Positions 1 to 6,965 are shown, counted from the stretch's first letter. The stretch is DNA of 10,416 nucleotides from Puniceicoccales bacterium (GCA_031279675.1 JAITIB010000066.1:1-10416), one strand, 5' to 3'. Notes: a model not told the origin generated them from the sequence alone. A program made the numbers and translations.

Positions 1-2
1 CG

Positions 3-188
3 GTGCAAGTAGCCAAACGCAACGAACTGCATCGTTTCGTGGTTATGCCTAAACGCTGGATCGTCGAACGCTCCTTCGCCTGGCTCGAAAAATGCCGCCG
101 CCTATGGAAAAATTGCGAGCGCAAGCTCAATACCAGCCGCCAGTTCGTCGTCCTCGCTTTCCTCGTCATCTTACTCAAAAGATATTGA
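3..188 (+). CDS. IS5-family transposase, C-terminal fragment
   Basis: About 61 C-terminal residues of a DDE transposase are visible; the open frame runs off the left edge, so the first codon shown (GTG) need not be the start. The stretch LHRFVVMPKRWIVERSFAWL is the typical C-terminal signature of IS5-family transposases. The Glu of 'RWIVERSFAWL' is the expected third acidic residue of the DDE catalytic triad, spaced R-x3-E. It is followed by a basic segment and a short hydrophobic tail ending in a TGA. The catalytic Asp residues are outside the window, so whether the full element is intact cannot be judged. The fragment itself has no frameshift. Its function would be cut-and-paste movement of the element. 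Confidence 0.85.
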   Translation: MQVAKRNELHRFVVMPKRWIVERSFAWLEKCRRLWKNCERKLNTSRQFVVLAFLVILLKRY

Positions 189-200
189 ACAGGTTCTGAG
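187..200. repeat. Probable right terminal inverted repeat of the IS
   Basis: GAACAGGTTCTGAG overlaps the last bases of the transposase stop codon. Its position and sequence fit an IS5-type terminal repeat. The partner repeat is not in the window, so this is an inference. Confidence 0.45.
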
Positions 201-252
201 AATATTTTCCTCTCGCCTGTTTTGATTAATTGCTTGAGAGCAAGCGGTTTTT

Positions 253-978
253 TCAAGAAATTTGCAGGGACATCCGTGCAGCCGCAGCGACAAAGGCCAG
301 AAGCCTCCGGCGCGCCTCCGGCAACGGCGCAAGAAATTTCCGCAGGCGCCCCACGTCGCGCGGATGCGTCAGGAGGCGCCACGCGAGGCGTAAGGGCGTG
401 TCGCGTCCACGCACAAAATCGTGGCTGGACGCGATCAGGTCCGCCGGGAATTCCTCCGAAACCTCGTCGCTGACAATCCGGATGACAGCCCACTGGCATT
501 GGTATTTCCCTGCCAAGGCAAGGAACGGCCCCGTCTCCATGTCAACAATGGGCGCACCCATGTCACGGAACGCGGCCCGCTTTTTCTCCGGTGTGTCCAC
601 CACAACTCCCGAGGTGAGAATGGTCTCAATGCGGCGGGGAGGCAAGGTTGACGGCACACGTCCAATCGCCGACGCCACCGCCGCATCCCCCGCCAGATAA
701 ACAATCGCATAACGCTCCAGCCCGGGGTCGAGCCCGCCGCCAAACCCCGCAAGCCAGACCGGCCCAAGCGCCCCGGACGACGCCACCGCCGCAAGCACAG
801 CCTCGACACGCCGCGCACTGTGGACGGGCCCCATGCCGCAAACCACCAAGCGCACTGGCACTCCGCACAGCCGCCCCTCGCGCGCGACAACGCCGCCAAC
901 GCGCACTTTTCGCCCGTTTTCAAGCGCGCGCTTGAAAACGGCGGCCTCGTAATTGGATGGGATGAAAAGCGTCAGCAT
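253..978 (-). CDS. Nucleoside phosphorylase / MTA-SAH nucleosidase-family protein (HpnG-like?)
   Basis: A 241-residue protein of the PNP/UDP phosphorylase superfamily. Visible family marks are a Gly-rich loop GFGGGLDPGL (about 78-87), the VDMET motif (145-149), whose Glu normally contacts the ribose, and IRIVSD (166-171), whose Asp normally acts on the purine base. The family cleaves N-glycosidic bonds of nucleosides such as methylthioadenosine, S-adenosylhomocysteine, futalosine or adenosylhopane. The GGGLDPGL loop and the C-terminal arrangement 'LRLAWRLLTHPRDVGRL' remind me most of the hopanoid-associated phosphorylase HpnG, but no hopanoid gene is nearby and menA argues against a futalosine route. 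The substrate is therefore open. The ATG at 978 is chosen because the typical beta-strand start (MLTLFIPSNYEA) begins there; an in-frame GTG at 1026 would start 12 bp after the prmC stop. The gene follows prmC on the same strand and is probably cotranscribed with it. Confidence 0.75.
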   Translation of the reverse strand: MLTLFIPSNYEAAVFKRALENGRKVRVGGVVAREGRLCGVPVRLVVCGMGPVHSARRVEAVLAAVASSGALGPVWLAGFGGGLDPGLERYAIVYLAGDAAVASAIGRVPSTLPPRRIETILTSGVVVDTPEKKRAAFRDMGAPIVDMETGPFLALAGKYQCQWAVIRIVSDEVSEEFPADLIASSHDFVRGRDTPLRLAWRLLTHPRDVGRLRKFLAPLPEARRRLLAFVAAAARMSLQIS

Positions 979-1029
979 CGCCACCGGACTACTGCGCCCG
1001 CACGCACCCCGCACAACAAAAAACACCCG

Positions 1030-1083
1030 CCCGCCCGCTCAAATCCACGCGAAAAAAAACCGCTCCCGCCCGCTCAAATCCAC
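1030..1083. repeat. 19-bp perfect direct repeat across the prmC 3' end
   Basis: Positions 1030-1048 and 1065-1083 are identical (CCCGCCCGCTCAAATCCAC) and 35 bp apart. One copy lies inside the prmC coding sequence and the other contains its TGA stop. The offset is not a multiple of three, so the copies are read in different frames. Confidence 0.8.
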
Positions 1084-1896
1084 ACGGCACTCATGGCGCG
1101 CATAGCCCGACGCCACCGCGTGCGCCGCAAGCGCCCCCGAATGGGCAACCCCCATCTCCAATGCGACAAATCCGCCCGCGCGCAACCGCCCGCGCGCCCG
1201 CCCGAGAATCGTCTTCAAATGCGCCAGCCCGCCATCCCCCGCCACAAGCGCCAAGCGCGGCTCATGGCGCGCCACCTCCGGCTCCGCCGTGTCCCACTCT
1301 TCCTCCGTCAAATACGGCGGATTGGACACCACCGCGTCAAATGCGTCCCCGCGCACCGCCTCCAGCCAGTCGCCGTGCGCAAACGAAACACGCTCATCCC
1401 CGAGGCCGCATCGCCGCGCATTCTCGCGGGCAAGCGCCAAGGTGTCCGCCGAGACATCCGTCGCCACCACACACACGTCCGCGCGCTCCCGCGCGAGACT
1501 CAACGCAATCGCCCCCGTGCCCGTCCCCAAATCGACAACACGCCCCCCCCCTCCCTCCACGGTCCGCGGAAGCGCCTCAAGCACAAATCCCACGAGCTCC
1601 TCCGTCTCCGGACGCGGGATGAGAGCGCGCGCATCGCACTTCAACACCAGCTCGCGGAACGCCACTTCGCCGACAATATACTGCACCGGCTCACGCGCCG
1701 CCCTGCGGCGCACCCAGCCGCGCAACAAGTCCAGCGTTGCCTCGTCAAGCGGACGCTCAAACTGCAAATACAAATCAAGCCGCCGGCACCGCAACGCCCC
1801 TGCCACAAGCAACTCCGCCTGCAAACGCGGTTTTTCCAATCCTTTCGCGGCAAAAAAGACCGCAGTCTTCCTCAAAACATCAATCAGGGTTTGCAT
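1039..1896 (-). CDS. prmC: Peptide chain release factor N5-glutamine methyltransferase PrmC
   Basis: PrmC (HemK) methylates the Gln of the GGQ motif in release factors RF1/RF2 using S-adenosylmethionine. From the chosen ATG at 1896 the protein is 285 residues, close to the 277 of E. coli. It has an N-terminal helical domain (about 1-80), the family motif IPRPETE (93-99), the SAM-binding loop VVDLGTGTGAIAL (120-132), an acidic ribose-binding position around TD (146-147) and the catalytic NPPY (192-195). The C-terminus 'VDLSGRERF' matches the usual DLAGxxR ending. An ATG nine bases further upstream and a TTG at 1932 are alternatives. Neither prfA nor any other release-factor gene is adjacent here. 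A 19-bp direct repeat lies across the 3' end of the gene, and a run of nine C bases (1543-1551, plus strand) encodes a Gly stretch just before the SAM loop. Confidence 0.93.
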   Translation of the reverse strand: MQTLIDVLRKTAVFFAAKGLEKPRLQAELLVAGALRCRRLDLYLQFERPLDEATLDLLRGWVRRRAAREPVQYIVGEVAFRELVLKCDARALIPRPETEELVGFVLEALPRTVEGGGGRVVDLGTGTGAIALSLARERADVCVVATDVSADTLALARENARRCGLGDERVSFAHGDWLEAVRGDAFDAVVSNPPYLTEEEWDTAEPEVARHEPRLALVAGDGGLAHLKTILGRARGRLRAGGFVALEMGVAHSGALAAHAVASGYARHECRVDLSGRERFFFAWI

Positions 1897-1938
1897 GGCG
1901 CGCATTGCCCACGAACGCCACCACGTTGTCAAATTCTT

Positions 1939-1954
1939 ACATGCGCCCGCATGT
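1939..1954. promoter_or_regulatory. Inverted repeat between divergent prmC and coaE (possible operator)
   Basis: ACATGCG-CC-CGCATGT is a perfect 7-bp inverted repeat with a 2-bp centre in the 105-bp region between two divergent starts. A consensus -35 hexamer TTGACA for prmC is readable on the minus strand at 1932-1927, but the hexamer 17 bp further (GGCAAT) is a poor -10. No convincing coaE promoter is readable. The palindrome has no following T-run, so it is not an obvious terminator. An operator role is inference from position and symmetry. Confidence 0.4.
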
Positions 1955-2001
1955 TTATGGCTTTAGGCACCCCCGTTTTTCGTTCCAAATCCGACGCCAC
2001 C

Positions 2002-2604
2002 ATGAGCATCACCGCCCTGCGCCTCGCACTCACCGGAGGCATCGCCTGCGGCAAGAGCACCGCCGCCGCCTGCTTCGCCAAAAAAAGCTGGCTCGTCATC
2101 TCCACCGACACCCTCGCCCACGAGGCGCTCAACGCCCCCGCCGCGATTGACGCCCTGCGCACCCGCCACGGCAACCGCATCCTCAACCCCGGCGGCACCA
2201 TTGACAGAGCCACCCTCGCCTCAATCATCTTCAACAACACCACCGAAAAAACATGGCTGGAAAACCTCATCCACCCGGCCGTCAACCACGCCTGGCAGAC
2301 ACAGCTCGCGGAAAACCCCTCCCGCAACCAGCTTGTCGAAATCCCGCTCCTCTTTGAAAAAAAACTTGAAACGCACTTCGATTTCTCCGTCTGTGTCCAC
2401 TGTGCACAGCCAACCCAACTCGCCCGAATGGCAGCACGCGGGCTCGACACCCAACAAGCCAACGCACGCATCCAGAACCAACTGCCACTGGAAGAAAAAA
2501 TGCGTCGCGCAAACTTCTGCCTCTTCAACGAAGGTCATCCCCGTTCTCTCGAACAACAAATCACCATCCTCCACGCCCGCCTGACCCACGCGACAGGCCA
2601 ATGA
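2002..2604 (+). CDS. coaE: Dephospho-CoA kinase CoaE
   Basis: CoaE phosphorylates the 3'-hydroxyl of dephospho-CoA with ATP, the final step of coenzyme A synthesis in the cytoplasm. The 200-residue length is typical for the family. Seen in the sequence: the P-loop TGGIACGKST (11-20), the Asp of 'STDTLAHE' (about 36), which corresponds to the conserved DAD region, the LID/substrate part with 'EIPLLFEKKLE' matching the family PLLFE motif, and a helical C-terminus. The ATG at 2002 is placed a few residues before the first beta strand, as the family expects; the open frame extends far upstream but opposite prmC, where it is a shadow. No Shine-Dalgarno motif precedes this start. rho follows on the same strand after 40 bp, so the two genes are probably cotranscribed. 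Confidence 0.93.
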   Translation: MSITALRLALTGGIACGKSTAAACFAKKSWLVISTDTLAHEALNAPAAIDALRTRHGNRILNPGGTIDRATLASIIFNNTTEKTWLENLIHPAVNHAWQTQLAENPSRNQLVEIPLLFEKKLETHFDFSVCVHCAQPTQLARMAARGLDTQQANARIQNQLPLEEKMRRANFCLFNEGHPRSLEQQITILHARLTHATGQ

Positions 2605-2644
2605 CGCCATCCCGCAAACACTTTTTTCAAAAAACCAATCCAAT

Positions 2645-4708
2645 ATGCCAGACATAGAACCCATCAGCGAATCCTTCAACGCCACCGACGACGCCGGCAA
2701 CGCCACCGCGCGCAAACGCATCGTCAAAAAAAGCATCCCCCGCAAACGCCCGCCTGCCTCCGCGGACGACGCCCCCCAGCCCACCGCCGAACCCAAGGAC
2801 GCAACACCCCCGGCCCCATCATCCCGGCCCCTGTTCACCATCGTCGGAGAGGAAAAAAACGCACCCGCGCCACCGCACGCCGAAAGCTTCGTCTTCGACC
2901 ACTCAAAAATCGTCACCCGCCCCGCCCCGCCCCCCGCCACCACCACGCCCGCGCCCGCGCCACAATCCCCCCGCGTTTACATTCAGGAAAGCGGCGAAAT
3001 CGGACTCCCAACACCACCTCCGGCCATTGCAAGCAGCCCCCCCCCCGCCAACCGCGGTGAAAATCCCGCCCCGCAAACCACCCCCAACAACAACACACCC
3101 AAAACGGACCGTCGCTTCTCCCCCGCGCAAACGCCCAATCCCCAGCACAACCCGCAACCCCAAAATCAGCACCAGCATCAGCACAAACCCAAACACCCCC
3201 ACCCCAACAACAAGAAACCCCACCACCCCCAAAAAAACCAGCACGGGGGACACTTCCAAAAAAAAGACAAACGCCACCCCAACCCCAACAACACCCCGCA
3301 CGGCAAACACTGGCCGGGCATTGCCGCCAACGAATCGGTTGACGAAACCACCCTCTCCCTCGGCGACAGCTACGATTACGAAAGCCTCAACACCCCCGGC
3401 GCACTCGATCCCCTCATCGCCCAAGCCAGCCAGCCCGGCGAACCCTTTCACCTCGACGAAATTTACGCCAAACCCGTCACCGAGCTCGTCGCCCACGGCA
3501 AAAGCATCGGCTGCAAATGGCACAAAATGCCCCCCCGCCGCCGCCTCGTCGGCGACCTCCTCGCCACCGCCGCCGCCCAACAACGCCCCATTCACATCCA
3601 CGGCACACTGGAGCTCCTCGAAGACGGCAACGGACTCCTCGTTTACCTCCACGACAACTACCGCATCCGCGAGCTCAGCACCTACGTCCCCAAAGCCCTC
3701 ATCAAACAACACGGACTCCAGCGCGGGCATGACATCCACGGCCTCGCCCACCCGCCGCCCGAGGGCGAAACCACGCCCATCCTCGTGCGCGTGGACAAAG
3801 TCATGGACACCGACCCCGCCAGCGCAGCCGCCTGGACTCCATTCACCGAGCTCACCCCCTACTACCCCACCCAGCGCATCCTTCTGGAAAACGACACCAC
3901 GCCCAGCGGCGACAACCTCTCCATGCGCTGCATCGACCTGCTCTGCCCGATCGGACTCGGGCAACGCGGCCTCATCGTCGCCCCGCCGCGCACCGGCAAA
4001 ACCGTCCTCCTCCAAGGCATCGCCAACGCCATCGGCAAAAACGCTCCCCAAGCGCATCTCATCATCCTCCTTGTTGACGAACGCCCCGAGGAAGTCACCG
4101 ACTTCCGCCGCCAGGTCAGCCACGCCGAAATCGTCAGCTCCACCTTCGACGAAAACGCCGAGAGCCACGTCCACGCCGCCGAGATCGTCATCGAGCGCGC
4201 CCGCCGCCTCGTCGAGTCCGGACGCCACGTCGTGATCCTGCTCGACTCCATCACACGCCTCGCGCGCGCCTACAACACCCTCATGCCCAGCACCGGGAAA
4301 ATCCTCTCCGGCGGCGTCGAGTCCAACGCCCTCTCCAAGCCGAAACGCTTCTTCGGCTCCGCCCGCAACATCGAAGGCGGCGGCAGCCTCACCATCCTTG
4401 GAACCGCCCTCGTGGAAACCGGGAGCAAAATGGACGAAGTCATCTTTGAAGAATTCAAAGGCACCGGCAACATGGAGCTGGACCTCGACCGCGACCTCTC
4501 CAACAAACGCATCTACCCGGCGATCAACTTCGAGCGCAGCGGCACCCGCAAGGAAGAGCTGCTCTATCACCCCGACGAAATGCAAAAAGTCTATTCACTG
4601 CGCCGCGCAATGAAAGGCATCCCCTCGGTCGAAGCCATGGAACAACTCATCCAACGCGTCAAAAAAACCAAGACCAACGTCGAGTTCCTCCTCACCCTCG
4701 CGCGCTGA
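2645..4708 (+). CDS. rho: Transcription termination factor Rho with long disordered N-terminal extension
   Basis: Rho is the hexameric RNA-dependent ATPase/helicase that ends transcription. The 687-residue protein is much longer than E. coli Rho (419). The conserved part begins near residue 271 (DEIYAKPVTEL, the N-terminal helix bundle), followed by the OB-fold RNA-binding domain and the RecA-like motor. Motor motifs are the P-loop APPRTGKT (446-453), the Walker B region VDERPEEVTDF (477-487), LLDSITRLARAYN, the Q-loop region ILSGGVESNAL (about 554-564) and the R-loop/hexamer region EFKGTGNMEL. Residues 1 to about 225 are low complexity: Pro/Ala-rich first, then Asn/His/Pro/Gln-rich, with about 13 His between residues 153 and 225. 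This part is predicted to be disordered. The OB-fold motif reads DGNGLL (327-332), where E. coli has DGFGFL. A run of ten C bases (3037-3046) sits inside the extension. Convergent menA ends 12 bp away and no hairpin terminator lies between them. Confidence 0.96.
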   Translation: MPDIEPISESFNATDDAGNATARKRIVKKSIPRKRPPASADDAPQPTAEPKDATPPAPSSRPLFTIVGEEKNAPAPPHAESFVFDHSKIVTRPAPPPATTTPAPAPQSPRVYIQESGEIGLPTPPPAIASSPPPANRGENPAPQTTPNNNTPKTDRRFSPAQTPNPQHNPQPQNQHQHQHKPKHPHPNNKKPHHPQKNQHGGHFQKKDKRHPNPNNTPHGKHWPGIAANESVDETTLSLGDSYDYESLNTPGALDPLIAQASQPGEPFHLDEIYAKPVTELVAHGKSIGCKWHKMPPRRRLVGDLLATAAAQQRPIHIHGTLELLEDGNGLLVYLHDNYRIRELSTYVPKALIKQHGLQRGHDIHGLAHPPPEGETTPILVRVDKVMDTDPASAAAWTPFTELTPYYPTQRILLENDTTPSGDNLSMRCIDLLCPIGLGQRGLIVAPPRTGKTVLLQGIANAIGKNAPQAHLIILLVDERPEEVTDFRRQVSHAEIVSSTFDENAESHVHAAEIVIERARRLVESGRHVVILLDSITRLARAYNTLMPSTGKILSGGVESNALSKPKRFFGSARNIEGGGSLTILGTALVETGSKMDEVIFEEFKGTGNMELDLDRDLSNKRIYPAINFERSGTRKEELLYHPDEMQKVYSLRRAMKGIPSVEAMEQLIQRVKKTKTNVEFLLTLAR

Positions 4709-4720
4709 GGCCACCGCGCC

Positions 4721-5656
4721 CTACCTTGCCGCGCCCAGAACAATCCCCGCCGCCAGCAAAACACCGTAGGCCAGCAAAAACACCGCCGACCGGCCCAAAA
4801 AAGGGACAAACGCGGCGCCGCCGCCCGCGTCCCCGCCACCGGCGCGCCAAAACGCCCGCGCCAGCGCCACCGCGACCAGTCCCAATGCCATCGGCAACAA
4901 TACCCACGCGGAAAAACCGCAGCGCCAGAACAACGCCACCGGAACCACCCCCAACGCCACTCCCAACGCCACCGCAAACTGCGCCCGTGCCCACCCCCAC
5001 CCCCAGCGCACCACCAGCGTCCGCTTCCCCGCCCGCGCGTCCGGCAACCTGTCCCGCGCATTATTGGCCACCAAAATGTTTGCGGCCAACACCCCACACC
5101 CCAACCCACCCCACCAGCCCGACCCGGGGAATTTCCCGCACTGCACAAACGCCGAGAACAGCACCGCCACAAATCCGAAAAAAACCACCACAAACACATC
5201 CCCCAGCCCCTTGTAAGCCAGCGGCCACGGCCCTCCCGTATAGGCAAGGCACGCCGCCATGCACGCGGCGCCGACACCCACCAGCATCCAGCCCCCCCAT
5301 GGCACCAGCAGCAAACCCACCGCAAACGCCACCGCCGCCACCAGCACCGCCGCCCGGCACATCACCCGCGCAGGCACCCATCCCGACGCCACCGCGCGCG
5401 CGGGCCCGACGCGCGGCCCCGCAACATCCGCCCCGCGCACAAAGTCCCCGTAGTCATTCGCAAAATTGCACGCCACCTGCGCAAGCAACGCGAACACAGC
5501 GGACACCATCGCGGCAGCCGGCACAAAGGCTCCCTCAGCCCACGCGCACGCGGACCCCACCGCCACCGGCACCACTGCCGCCGGGAGCGTCCGCGGACGA
5601 CTCGCCCTCCACCACACCCACAACGGGACGCGCCCGGGCATGGGTCCGCTCCCCAT
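4721..5656 (-). CDS. menA: 1,4-dihydroxy-2-naphthoate polyprenyltransferase MenA
   Basis: MenA attaches the polyprenyl chain to 1,4-dihydroxy-2-naphthoate in the membrane, giving demethylmenaquinone in the classical menaquinone pathway. About 311 residues with eight or nine hydrophobic segments fit the UbiA superfamily. The first Asp-rich motif is NFANDYGD (64-71), the second is NNARDRLPD (198-206), and the stretch YTGGPWPLAYKGLGD (139-153) is specific enough to prefer MenA over UbiA or chlorophyll synthase. The ATG at 5656 overlaps the infA stop as TGATG, suggesting translational coupling; a second ATG at 5641 and a TTG at 5659 are alternatives. The 3' end is convergent with rho. No other men gene is in the window. 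The presence of menA implies a menaquinone-using respiratory chain. Confidence 0.93.
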   Translation of the reverse strand: MGSGPMPGRVPLWVWWRASRPRTLPAAVVPVAVGSACAWAEGAFVPAAAMVSAVFALLAQVACNFANDYGDFVRGADVAGPRVGPARAVASGWVPARVMCRAAVLVAAVAFAVGLLLVPWGGWMLVGVGAACMAACLAYTGGPWPLAYKGLGDVFVVVFFGFVAVLFSAFVQCGKFPGSGWWGGLGCGVLAANILVANNARDRLPDARAGKRTLVVRWGWGWARAQFAVALGVALGVVPVALFWRCGFSAWVLLPMALGLVAVALARAFWRAGGGDAGGGAAFVPFLGRSAVFLLAYGVLLAAGIVLGAAR

Positions 5657-5964
5657 CAACGGCGCCGGCGCGCACCACCGCCGCGGTTGGCGCCACCGCC
5701 CGCCGGACGCGATGCCGACGCGGCACGGAATACCGACGGCTCGTTGTTGCGCAACCGATAGGTGATGCGCCCCTGGGTGATGTCGGACGGACTCATCTCC
5801 ACCTTCACCAAGTCACCCGCGATTATTTTTATGAAGTTCTTGCGCAACTTCCCCGATATGCGCCCGAGCACGACGTGCTTGTTGGGCAGTTCCACCCGGA
5901 ACATCGTCCCGGGCAAAACCTGGACTATCCGGCCTTCAACTTCTATGAGCTGTTCTTCTGGCAT
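5656..5964 (-). CDS. infA: Translation initiation factor IF-1 with basic C-terminal tail
   Basis: IF-1 is a single S1-type OB-fold protein that binds the ribosomal A site of the 30S subunit during initiation. From the ATG at 5964 it has 102 residues. Residues 4-72 match IF-1 throughout, including LPGTMFRVEL (17-26), HVVLGRISGKLRKNFIKI (30-47), GDLVKVEMSPSD (50-61) and GRITYR (65-70). The 30 residues after R72 are an extra tail rich in Ala, Gly, Ser and Arg that ends in ARRRR; E. coli IF-1 (72 residues) has no such tail. A TTG nine codons upstream would extend the N-terminus, but the ATG fits the family start. The gene lies 23 bp after secreted protein A and overlaps menA by the TGATG junction. 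No Shine-Dalgarno motif precedes the ATG. Confidence 0.95.
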   Translation of the reverse strand: MPEEQLIEVEGRIVQVLPGTMFRVELPNKHVVLGRISGKLRKNFIKIIAGDLVKVEMSPSDITQGRITYRLRNNEPSVFRAASASRPAGGGANRGGGARRRR

Positions 5965-5987
5965 GTGTTGTTTTTTCGAATGACGGA

Positions 5988-6965
5988 TCAATTGTTGTCA
6001 AAGTCCTTGTAAATTTCCGCGATGGGATAATCCACTGTTATCGTGAAGTTTTCCCCGGAGGCATCCACCTTGATTGCCCAGAGAAGCTTGATCATGGGGT
6101 GTAATTTGCCATCGGAAGACTTGCGCACAAGCATTTCGGAGATCAACGCTTTCACGGAGGATTGGGCTTCACGGGCTTTTGCCGCAGTGTCGTAGCCCAT
6201 GACAAGGCGAAATTTGAAAACAGAGCCGTCCTCGCCAAACGCCATGCGCAAATCCCTCGGTTTCGGCATGGTCGGAGGAAAGACAAAATGCAAAGGAGCA
6301 TTGACCTTCCATGAGCTAAATTTCACGTGGAAAGAGAAAAAAGGCCTGGCAATTTTCCAGTCCTGGCCGACGGGCATGGAGGGTAAAACATAGGATTTTG
6401 AGGAACCCTCCAGCGCGGCAAGAACAGCCTTGGCGGTGGCAAGATTGGCCACGGCGTCCTGTTCTATAATCAGGATTATCGTATTGGCATCATAAACGCC
6501 GGCAAGGCTCCGGCCTTCGTCAATTGTCACAAAGGAATATTTCCCGATGTTCGCCCGCGTCCCGGCAGCCCCAAGTTTGGAGTGCTTGCACCTTTGCTGA
6601 GTCAAGGCTTCAAGGATCTCGGAAGGGACAAAGTTGCCGCGCGCAATAAAAATGACGGCCTCGGGCCCACGGGTGTCCTTCACCACCTTGAAGCCAACGG
6701 TGACGCTTGTGATCTTTTTGAAGGGATCGCTCACACCCCATGCCCGCCACAGGTCATTCTCAGTCTCCTGCTCTATTTCACGAAAAAACCTTGCCGCCCT
6801 CGCGGTGGCGTTTTGGAGCAGGGAAGACTTGAACAAATCCCCGACGTTCGCCTGCGCCACACCAGCCGCGTCGGCGGGAATGCCCCTTGTTTCGATCTGG
6901 CCGGCAATGGCGGCGAGGGCTCCGGAAAAAACCAGGAGCGCGGTTGCGAAAATGTTCTTTTTCAT
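5988..6965 (-). CDS. Secreted protein of unknown function, paralogue A
   Basis: I do not recognise a named family. The 325-residue product starts with a clear signal peptide: MKKN, a hydrophobic stretch, then AIAG as a likely cleavage region near residue 19-22. The mature part is mixed alpha/beta with no obvious catalytic motif. It aligns end to end with paralogue B (7680-8693): IPADAAGVAQANVGDLFKSS with IPDTVQGIVHVDLEAFLKSS, EAVIFIARGNFVPS with EFVVIVRGKFTPS, GVYDANTIILI with GIFDPNTLILI, and AALEGSSKS with AALEGTGKS. The ATG at 6965 is chosen because the signal peptide begins there; an upstream in-frame ATG at 6995 would add ten residues. infA follows after 23 bp on the same strand. Base composition appears less C-skewed than rho and menA. 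Export to the periplasm or outer surface is inferred. Confidence 0.8.
   Translation of the reverse strand: MKKNIFATALLVFSGALAAIAGQIETRGIPADAAGVAQANVGDLFKSSLLQNATARAARFFREIEQETENDLWRAWGVSDPFKKITSVTVGFKVVKDTRGPEAVIFIARGNFVPSEILEALTQQRCKHSKLGAAGTRANIGKYSFVTIDEGRSLAGVYDANTIILIIEQDAVANLATAKAVLAALEGSSKSYVLPSMPVGQDWKIARPFFSFHVKFSSWKVNAPLHFVFPPTMPKPRDLRMAFGEDGSVFKFRLVMGYDTAAKAREAQSSVKALISEMLVRKSSDGKLHPMIKLLWAIKVDASGENFTITVDYPIAEIYKDFDNN

Larger units (their letters stand above)
1..200 (+). mobile_element. Right end of an IS5-family insertion sequence (truncated by window edge)
   Basis: The window opens inside a transposase gene whose stop codon is followed at once by GAACAGGTTCTGAG (187-200). Read from the outside inward this is CTCAGAACCTGTTC, the kind of terminal inverted repeat seen in IS5-family elements, where the transposase stop lies close to the IR. 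The left end and the other IR are outside the window, so the exact boundary and any target duplication cannot be fixed. The element lies just beyond the 3' end of the nucleosidase-like gene, with about 50 bp between them, and does not interrupt that gene. Confidence 0.7.

Noticed and set aside
232..252. Hairpin GCTTG-AGAG-CAAGC followed by GGTTTTTTC as an IS terminator
   Set aside because: The stem is only 5 bp and AT-containing. It may form but is too weak to call a terminator, and it lies right at the stop of the nucleosidase gene.
820..2001. Open frame extending coaE upstream by almost 400 codons
   Set aside because: It is antisense to prmC and the nucleosidase gene, is rich in Arg/Pro/His with no family pattern, and CoaE begins normally at 2002.
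2903..4585. 560-codon minus-strand open frame opposite rho
   Set aside because: Composition is a mirror of the C-rich rho codons (Val/Gly/Ala/Glu repeats), and rho is unmistakable on the other strand.
4726..6012. 428-codon plus-strand open frame opposite menA and infA
   Set aside because: It is Pro/Arg/Thr-rich without domain features; menA and infA on the minus strand have clear family motifs.
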